A stretch of 64,000 nucleotides of DNA from the NCBI GenBank assembly GCA_963082975.1, contig OY720345.1, positions 33,860,611 through 33,924,610 on the forward strand. The letters run 5' to 3'. The notes under the pieces are model-generated. The model searched no databases. It was given only the letters and a program-made list of their open reading frames with translations, and had not been told where the DNA came from. The translations under genes were made by a program, and so were the position numbers. Source of the stretch: Labia minor. Its lineage: Eukaryota > Arthropoda > Insecta > Dermaptera > Spongiphoridae. Below are positions 57,480-64,000 of this stretch, in pieces. Each line of letters begins with the position of its first letter. Within the stretch, counting starts at the first letter, position 1.

Positions 57480-58175
57480 CACCAACCATAAAACTACTAT
57501 TTAGTTCATTAGAACTTTTTCACATACAAGAATTGCTATATCACCTCTCCAAACATATAATGATTATGAGGCTCAAGTGTGAAGTTGTGTGCGAAAAAAA
57601 TATAAATAAATCCTCTATCGAAAAAAACGAAATTATTTTTTCTAAACAATCTAATATTTCTAGTGATTTTCTTTTATTAAATTTGATAAAAAAATCTCCC
57701 TTCAGGAAGAAATGGAGTAGGTTTTTTTTTGTTTTACATTACCTTATTTTTCTTTTATTAAAAAAAAAATGAATATTCACAAAATTTCTCTTGAATTAAT
57801 CCTGAATTGTGGTGAGAACTTTATCCAATACAAAGTTTTTAATACTTGCCAGACTATCTTTTCACTTCACTTTGTTTTTATGAATATTAATTTAAAGAAA
57901 TTTTTTTTTAATTTTATTAAAAATTCTAATTACACCTATCCATTAAGTTCGAATATTGTAATATTAAAAGTAATAATATTATTAAATAGTATAATTCTTG
58001 TAGTAATAGTAATAATTTTATTTTGAAGTTAATAATAATAGTAATAATAGTAATAATATTAAAGGTAAATCTTTTGAAATTGAATAAATAAATAAAAAAA
58101 AAATATATTATTTTTCTGTGGAATTTTAATTTTTTCTTTTTCTTTCCATTATTATTTATGCTATCTATGATTGAG
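57480..58175. other. AT-rich DNA with chance ORFs
   Basis: Several 60-117 residue frames on both strands are K/N/I/F-rich translations of A/T-rich DNA. No domain, start context or splice evidence supports a gene. Confidence 0.5.
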
Positions 58176-58360
58176 GTCATGTCTGAGATGATGACCGATT
58201 GCCTCTGTCTTTTGTGGAAAGTCTGCTTGATTATCCACGTGCGTCGGTAACCAACCACTGCCAATGACCAAACCGTCATTAGGCACGTGCAGTAACGCCC
58301 TTAATGCTCGGATTAAAGGAGACTACGACTTCTGACCTTTCTCTCGCCTCCCATTCCCAG
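58176..58360. promoter_or_regulatory. Island with paired CACGTG E-boxes
   Basis: TTATCCACGTGCGTCGGTAA (58,235 region) and TTAGGCACGTGCAGTAACGC (58,282 region) put two CACGTG sites about 45 bp apart. ACCAACCACTGCCAATGACC lies between them, and GGATTAAAGG nearby. Unique in the window, and GC-rich against A/T flanks. Candidate bHLH-bound regulatory element; inference only. Confidence 0.35.
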
Positions 58361-59268
58361 ACAAACTTTTTCTTCTTTGTGCTTGTAGAAAATGTAAAAT
58401 CCAATTTCAATGCTTGAAATGTCATCAAATACCATCCAGAAAGTATGTTTGTTTACAAATGTTAAAACCATTAAAGTAATAAGATAGAACTTTTTTTTTT
58501 TAATTCAAATCGTCTTTTTTTAAATTATTATTCAGTGTCCCTTGATTTCATTCTTTATTTGAAAGTTATAAACATCAAATGATCAACCAATTTTATAAAT
58601 AATATCAACTTTTTTCCCTTCCCCACTCTTTGAATTTCAAAAGATTTCATAATCTTAACCGATACAAATACAAATGGATCACGTCGAATGAATTGTAGTT
58701 TATCGCAATTTAATTCATACAATATACACATTTTTAAAAGAAACAATCTAATTTCAAATGCAACTCACAAACTTCCTGGTTAGAGTGATTTCTAAGAATA
58801 AAAAATGGATGAAATAAAATATATTTTTATGGTAAGAGCTAAGAAAACCGTTCTAATAAAAAAAAGTGACAGGAAACAATTCATCAAAGATTAATTCCAT
58901 TCATGTCATCTTATTCTATTGATATTTAATAAAGATGTAATTAATTGATAATGAGAGATATTTTTCCAAAAGATAATGTGTCAAATATCAAAGCACCTCT
59001 ATAAGTACAATATATATAATTTTGACCTTAAATTCAAATATTTTCATAAATTTTCTAACGCTTTTTTTAAATTTTCTGTAAATTTAATTCATATTTATTT
59101 TTTCAATTTAAATGTTTGAATTGGGTAAACAATATTGTATTTAAAATTAGTAGCTTAAAAAATTTAATTTACAGTTTAGTTAATTATCATTAAATTTCAT
59201 TCAATTAAGGGTCTCCCTGATATCTTCAAATAATATTATGAGACGGAGAAACAATTAAATATATGTGC
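58361..59268. other. AT-rich non-coding DNA
   Basis: No supported feature. Confidence 0.5.
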
Positions 59269-59509
59269 CACTCAGAAGCCAAACCGACTAACTCCAATTT
59301 TTAAAATTTTGTAAGTAATGAAATGTAATGTAATGTAATGTAATCTGCAACATGAATAATTAACTTGATAATCTTAATATTGCAGTGCAATATATATTTT
59401 TCTGTAATCACAGTTGTGTTTATGTTTTATTAACCCATTAAGCTGTGAACTTTGGGCTTCATTTTCTCAGATTCTTTAAATTGGAGTTAATCCCTTTGAC
59501 TTCTTAGTG
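59269..59509. mobile_element. CACTCAGAAG MITE, copy 2
   Basis: A 241-bp element. Left CACTCAGAAGCCAAACCGAC then TAACTCCAATTT; right complement CACTAAGAAGTCAAAGGGAT then TAACTCCAATTT. A (AATGT)n-like short tandem is shared with copy 1 at 24,230-24,472. Better preserved ends than copy 1. Confidence 0.8.
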
Positions 59510-60399
59510 GTACAATATAGGTAACCCCTTTTCTCTCAAAACTTGATATCTATTATATTAGAAGAAAGTTCCCTCAAATAAGAAATAAAAAATATAAAAA
59601 ATCTGAAAGTAATAAGATTTTTGTTTTCTTTTCTTCAATTGAATTGCAGAGTGTCTCTTGGGTTGACTGTTTCTGGTTATGTAATGCATTTTAAATAATC
59701 TAAAACTCCCAAAGAAAGATATTTGTTTTGTTTTTATCATATTTTATATAAAGATAAATAAAATAAAACAAATAATGATAACCTATAAACATAAATTCAA
59801 TATAATTATAATTAAAATAAATTAAAGATAGATATAATAAACATAACAAATATAATAATTAAAATATTAAATAACTCGTATATAAACAGATTAAGTATAA
59901 TTATTGAATTTTCAAATGCTTTTCATTGCTTTATATATTTAATTGATTAATCATAATACGCTTTTAATGATCGATTTGACAGACAAAATGAGTATAGTAA
60001 TTGCATAAACAGACTGCGGAATCAGGAAGAGAAATTTTTTTTCTCAAAATACAGTTGAATTCCTATTGAAGATGTTTTCTAGACCATAAGAAAATTAATC
60101 CTTCTGATACTTATTGATAGAATAGTCTCTCAATCTTTTGATTGCCTCTCATCATTTTGGTGTAGGTTATACGTATTGGAATCTTATTTTAAAATCAAAT
60201 TAGAAAATTTCATTTTGCAAAAAATTATTTTTTAATATATTCAAGGAGAATTATAAAATTATCAAAATTATAATGAAAACGATGATAAAAAAAAATAATC
60301 AATTATTTTGTTCATTTAGAATATAAATTTCTTTTTAGAAATAATATTAAAGTAAAAGGGAGAAGAAAAAGAAAGATTATTATATTGAGACAAAAAGAA
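59510..60399. other. AT-rich non-coding DNA
   Basis: No supported feature. Confidence 0.5.
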
Positions 60400-60590
60400 T
60401 ATTTCACAATGTTGTAAAAAAATCAGAGTAAAGTCAGGATGAGGGATGTGGGTAGAGGAGGAAGGGAGGTTAACATGAACGAGGTGGGAGAATGCGATTG
60501 GGCACGAATCCACTCTCACAGTTTGTGTTTTAACAAACCCGATCATTTCATTTAAACGGATCATTCAGATTCACCCCTCTATAACATAAA
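60400..60590. promoter_or_regulatory. Higher-complexity island
   Basis: Segment including GGGATGTGGGTAGAGGAGGA, GAATGCGATTGGGCACGAAT and AAACCCGATCATTTCATTTA. Partly purine-rich. No coding or repeat assignment. Possible regulatory DNA. Confidence 0.25.
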
Positions 60591-61040
60591 ATCGATTATA
60601 TATAAAAGACTTTAAACAAATTATTAGATTAAAATTTATTAAATTAAAATAAAATTGAATTAGAAAAGTTCAAGTAATATGAGTTAAATTGTACTAGAAG
60701 AGTATCTTAATATTTTTAATAAATTAAATTAAATTTTATTAGACAAAATTAAATTTTAGATATAAAACCAGTTAAATATTTATTGTTTAATTTGCAAATT
60801 TAAAAAAAAAAGTATTAGGAGATATCAGTAGGTTGCCTATACTTTATAGTTCATAAAAATTAAAAAAATATAAGAGTCAATTAAAATTCTAACCAACAAA
60901 AAATAATTTCATACCCTTTAAATAGGTAAATTATAATTATAATTTTATTTTATAAAAATTATTTTATACTAACATTATAAATTAAGTTAGAAAAAACAAT
61001 TGCTAAAAATTACTCGTAATGTTTTATTGTAAAGAAATAC

Positions 61041-61075
61041 AAATTCTACCAAAATGCCAAATTTTGGTAGAATTT
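61041..61075. repeat. Perfect 15-bp inverted repeat with a 5-nt loop
   Basis: Arms AAATTCTACCAAAAT and ATTTTGGTAGAATTT flank GCCAA. It is followed by a run of T, which gives it a stem-loop plus poly(T) look. In an animal genome it is more likely a tiny foldback or MITE remnant than a terminator. Confidence 0.85.
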
Positions 61076-62366
61076 TTTTTCAGATATAGTTGACACTACC
61101 CCCCTTAATCTCCCAAAATCATTCTTAAAATAATAATAATTCTTATTGAATATATTAATATTAATATTTTAAATGATTTTTATATTTTTAAATTATTTAT
61201 TTTACAATTATTTCGTTTAAATGATTTTCCAAGTATGAGTAAGAGTTACATATTAGAGCATGTCAATCTTGTGTCTTCTTTAAGCTATTGTTATTATTTA
61301 TTTTATAGCAAGAGCCAAAATCTCTAATTAATTAATTTTAATAATCATATTATATCTTGATAATGAATTAATGAGATTTATGTGATAATTTATATATTTT
61401 GCAACAAAATCTATCAAAATTAATCAAAATTTAATCCTGTGAATATCAAATAATTTAAATCAATTGTTGTGTTATATATAATTCACTTTTTTTAACCAAA
61501 TATACCTATATAATAATAATAATAATAATATTTTATATATGATAACTATTCTGAAATGTTTGAAAATAATTTAATATGCCTACAAGTAGAGATTCTAATC
61601 AAATAGAATTTTGTTTGTATTTTTGTCACACATACCCAAATGTGAAATATTTGGGAATCCTAATATTGGATATTATATATGATAGTGTAATATTAGAGAG
61701 AATCAGTGTGATTTGAATTATAATATTTATTATATCTAGATTTCTTAATTTTGGTAATAGAATTAAAATTGAGATTTTTATTTTATTTTCAATTTATATA
61801 TAGATGGGCTAATTAAAGTAAGCATAATTCAGTTTTATGTTTCTGTTTAAGTTTTATTTAATTTACTGTAAACTGATACTTCGTCTTTAACAAAACAAAA
61901 TTGCTATATTAATCAACTCATTCATAGTAAAGTTTATATCCAACAATTATCAATCTAATAATAAGATACAATAGTTCTATTTGTAATGAGAAATTCTTAG
62001 TCATATTCTAATAATATATATTTTCTAGTAATTGTAATAAAATTTCCATTATTTCAAAATAATCAATATTGGAGAAGATATATAAGTACAATTATTTAAA
62101 TAATAATAAAAATTTTTTTTAAGAGTATATATTTAATTTCATTGAGAAATAAAATAAACTTTCATTACACGTAAATAAATAAAAAGAGAATATATTTTTT
62201 GGCAGGATAAATTTTTATTTAATTTAATGCTTATTTAAATATTATATTTTCTTTCATAACCAGAATATTTATTTTTTTTCTTGTGTAATATAAATAAATA
62301 TATTATTATTTATTTAAATATGAAATTTCTATCAATTTTATTAAAGTAGTCAAGCGATTTGTTTTA

Positions 62367-62368
<2 letters not shown>

Positions 62369-62398
<30 letters not shown>
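62369..62398. repeat. (TA)n microsatellite
   Basis: Uninterrupted TA run. Confidence 0.95.
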
Positions 62399-62400
<2 letters not shown>

Positions 62401-62629
62401 ATATTTATTAGATAAATATATATAAATATAATAAATATCTATATATGTCTATATACATATATAGACATGGATATTTATTTAGTATTTCGTAATTTAATTC
62501 CCTTTAATGATTAAAAGAGAAAGTATTTTTTTATGTTATATGAAATAATATCATAATATACGTAAGTAATAATAATTGAAATACATTTCGTTTATATGGT
62601 AAATAAATGGATCGATAAATAAATGAGAG

Positions 62630-62880
62630 AAAGAAAAAAAAAGTGTAAAATAGGTTTCTTTATGTGCTTCCGTAAAGTTCAATTGTAATGCGAACATATT
62701 TTCTATTCTACTGTTTATTTCTCTCAGCTCCAAGGGCAAAGAGACAGACTTCGTGCATTTGTGTGAGGGAGAAGAACTCTGGCAATGTAATTCCCGATTC
62801 TCTTTCTCTAAAAGCTTTCCAAGGAACTTTTCTCGCACTTTTAACTCTCTTGACTGGGAATTAAAATTTATGCGTAAGTG
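62630..62880. promoter_or_regulatory. Higher-complexity island with a minus-strand open frame
   Basis: A minus frame runs about 80 codons through this block (containing KFLGKLLEKENRELHCQ and LPLELREINSRIENMFALQL) and is preceded by TTTTAATTCCCAG, a passable 3' splice site. It has no ATG at its start, no clear donor within the complex part and no recognised domain. It may be an unrecognised exon or simply an open stretch in a non-coding island. Confidence 0.25.
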
Positions 62881-62981
62881 AAACTGTTTATGTTAATGCC
62901 CCTATTCGTCAAAATTCTAAAGTAACTTATAAATTAATGTTTTTTTTTTGTTTTGTTTTAGTCATATGAGTTGATATCTTA

Positions 62982-63880
62982 TCTTATCTTATTATACTAG
63001 CAAAAATTGTATAAATATATATTTGTATATTTTTGGGATATTAAACCGCTCGATAGATTTTTTTGAAATTCACACCTTACATAATATTTATAAAGAAAAA
63101 TCGATCTGTATTGGTTTCTGCCTCGAGAAAATTTATCTTTATTAGTATTTTCTAAATTTAAAATAGTAAATTTAATGTCGTCACAAATTACGCCATCCAT
63201 ATTGAAATTCTCCTCTTGCCATTCTTTTTTAATTAATATTGTATTAATATTTTTTTATATTTAAAATATTTTAAAAAATTTTACTTAATTTAGAAATAAA
63301 ATTAAAAATATTTATTTTAATAAAATATATTTATTAATCTCACCAAAAAAAAAAAAAAAAAAAAATTATCAATGAAGTTAGCACTATAATAATGCATATG
63401 AACAATTATAATTTAAGAAATTTTAAATATTATTTATTTTATTTAAATGAAATTGAATGAACATTGGAGAGCTTTTAATAAATTTTCAATACTAAAAGAT
63501 TTCTGGGGTTTGTAAGTAACAAATTGATTGATATTTTTGGCTTGGTAGTTTAAAATTTATATTTTAATCCAAAATTTATTTTATTTGTCATTAATTTTAT
63601 GTTTTTTTTTATATTTATTTTCGTGTTTATGTTTTATTAAATTACTAATTGGTATTTATTTATATATTGTTTTTTTATTAATTAGTTTTTAGATAGTTTT
63701 ATAATTTTTAATATTTTTTCACTAAAATATTATTTATTATTTATTAATATTGTATTGAGGACCCCAAGGTCCATTAATTTTAATCAGATTCATGCAATGA
63801 TGATGATGATAAATAATTAAAGAATTGTATATCAATATTTTTTAAAGGGTCGAGCGATAGCTCAGTGTTCCAGGTACTAA
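62982..63880 (+). mobile_element. Helitron-like element, plus strand, second copy of the 21.2-kb type
   Basis: The start A|TCTTATCTTATTATACTAGC is the H1 5' end, followed by AACCGCTCGATAG, CGATCTGTATTGGTTTCTGC and TCTTTATTAGTATTTTCTAA. The other end carries GAGGACCCCAAGGTCC and GGGTCGAGCGATAGCTC (a GAGC/GCTC hairpin), then CCAGGTACTAA. The base after CTAA is A rather than the usual T. A poly(A) run (63,345-63,364) lies inside. Confidence 0.55.
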
Positions 63881-64000
63881 ATATTTTGAATTTAAATTTT
63901 ATATACAATGCGTTTGTGGTAGAAAGTTCAAGGCGAATTTATAGGAGAAAAACCTGTATAACCCTTATATATCTTTTTTTTTATTAGTAATTGGAAAATA
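63881..64000. other. Right edge, non-coding
   Basis: No feature recognised to the window end. Confidence 0.5.

Larger units (their letters stand above)
60591..62629. other. AT-rich non-coding DNA
   Basis: No supported gene. Contains the perfect palindrome at 61,041-61,075 and a (TA)n run, listed separately. Confidence 0.5.

Noticed and set aside
57452-58279. Overlapping ORFs of 85-117 residues on both strands
   Set aside because: Composition is almost wholly K, N, I, L and F from A/T-rich DNA, with no domain or splice evidence.

Overview
The window is 64 kb of very AT-rich animal DNA (roughly three quarters A+T by eye). It has long microsatellites, short chance ORFs and a dense layer of decayed eukaryotic transposable elements, with no intact protein-coding gene. 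BEL/Pao, mariner, hAT, Helitron, tRNA-SINE and non-LTR remnants together point to an invertebrate, most likely an arthropod. A copepod-like crustacean would fit the base composition and repeat style, but the species cannot be fixed from this sequence. Operons, ribosome binding sites, CRISPR arrays and bacterial features are absent, as expected.

Layout: (1) 1-1.42 kb is a BEL/Pao retrotransposon remnant with an aspartic protease (DPGSE), an internal deletion and a probable 3' LTR. (2) 3-7 kb holds two copies of a repeat called R1 here and a long-TIR MITE. (3) 13.6-14.8 kb holds a second copy of that MITE, split by a nested hAT element that still encodes the hAT dimerisation tail. (4) 16.1-17.5 kb and 48.2-49.2 kb are two closely similar minus-strand Helitrons (called H1) with textbook ends (A|TC ... 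hairpin ... CTGG|T) that carry pieces of a non-LTR reverse transcriptase. The same hairpin end at 32.3 kb abuts a longer RT fragment with the YSDD catalytic box. (5) 20.2, 29.1 and 30.6 kb carry one tRNA-derived SINE family. (6) 21.7, 40.4 and 50.8 kb carry a second repeat, called B here, which has ACCGACCGACG ends, a 3' hairpin and CRE palindromes. (7) 39.9 and 53.1 kb are two deletion derivatives of one mariner, and a separate mariner N-terminus lies at 57.3 kb. (8) 42.8-43.4 kb holds hAT-like MITEs, and a 240-bp MITE occurs at 24.2 and 59.3 kb.

Against this background, several 150-600 bp islands of higher GC and complexity do not look repetitive: about 6.8, 20.7, 23.0, 26.1, 29.6-30.2, 46.4, 54.5, 58.2, 60.4 and 62.7 kb. 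They are the best candidates for cis-regulatory DNA. One 56-bp segment at 37,912-37,967 (minus) has a 3' splice site, an open frame and a consensus GTAAGT donor, and is the only reasonable host exon candidate. The simplest reading is a large intron or intergenic desert of a minus-strand gene, filled by successive waves of Helitron-type and cut-and-paste transposons.

All repeat family names (R1, B, H1, H2, H3) are labels made for this report. Family assignments rest on motifs read by eye; no database search was run.
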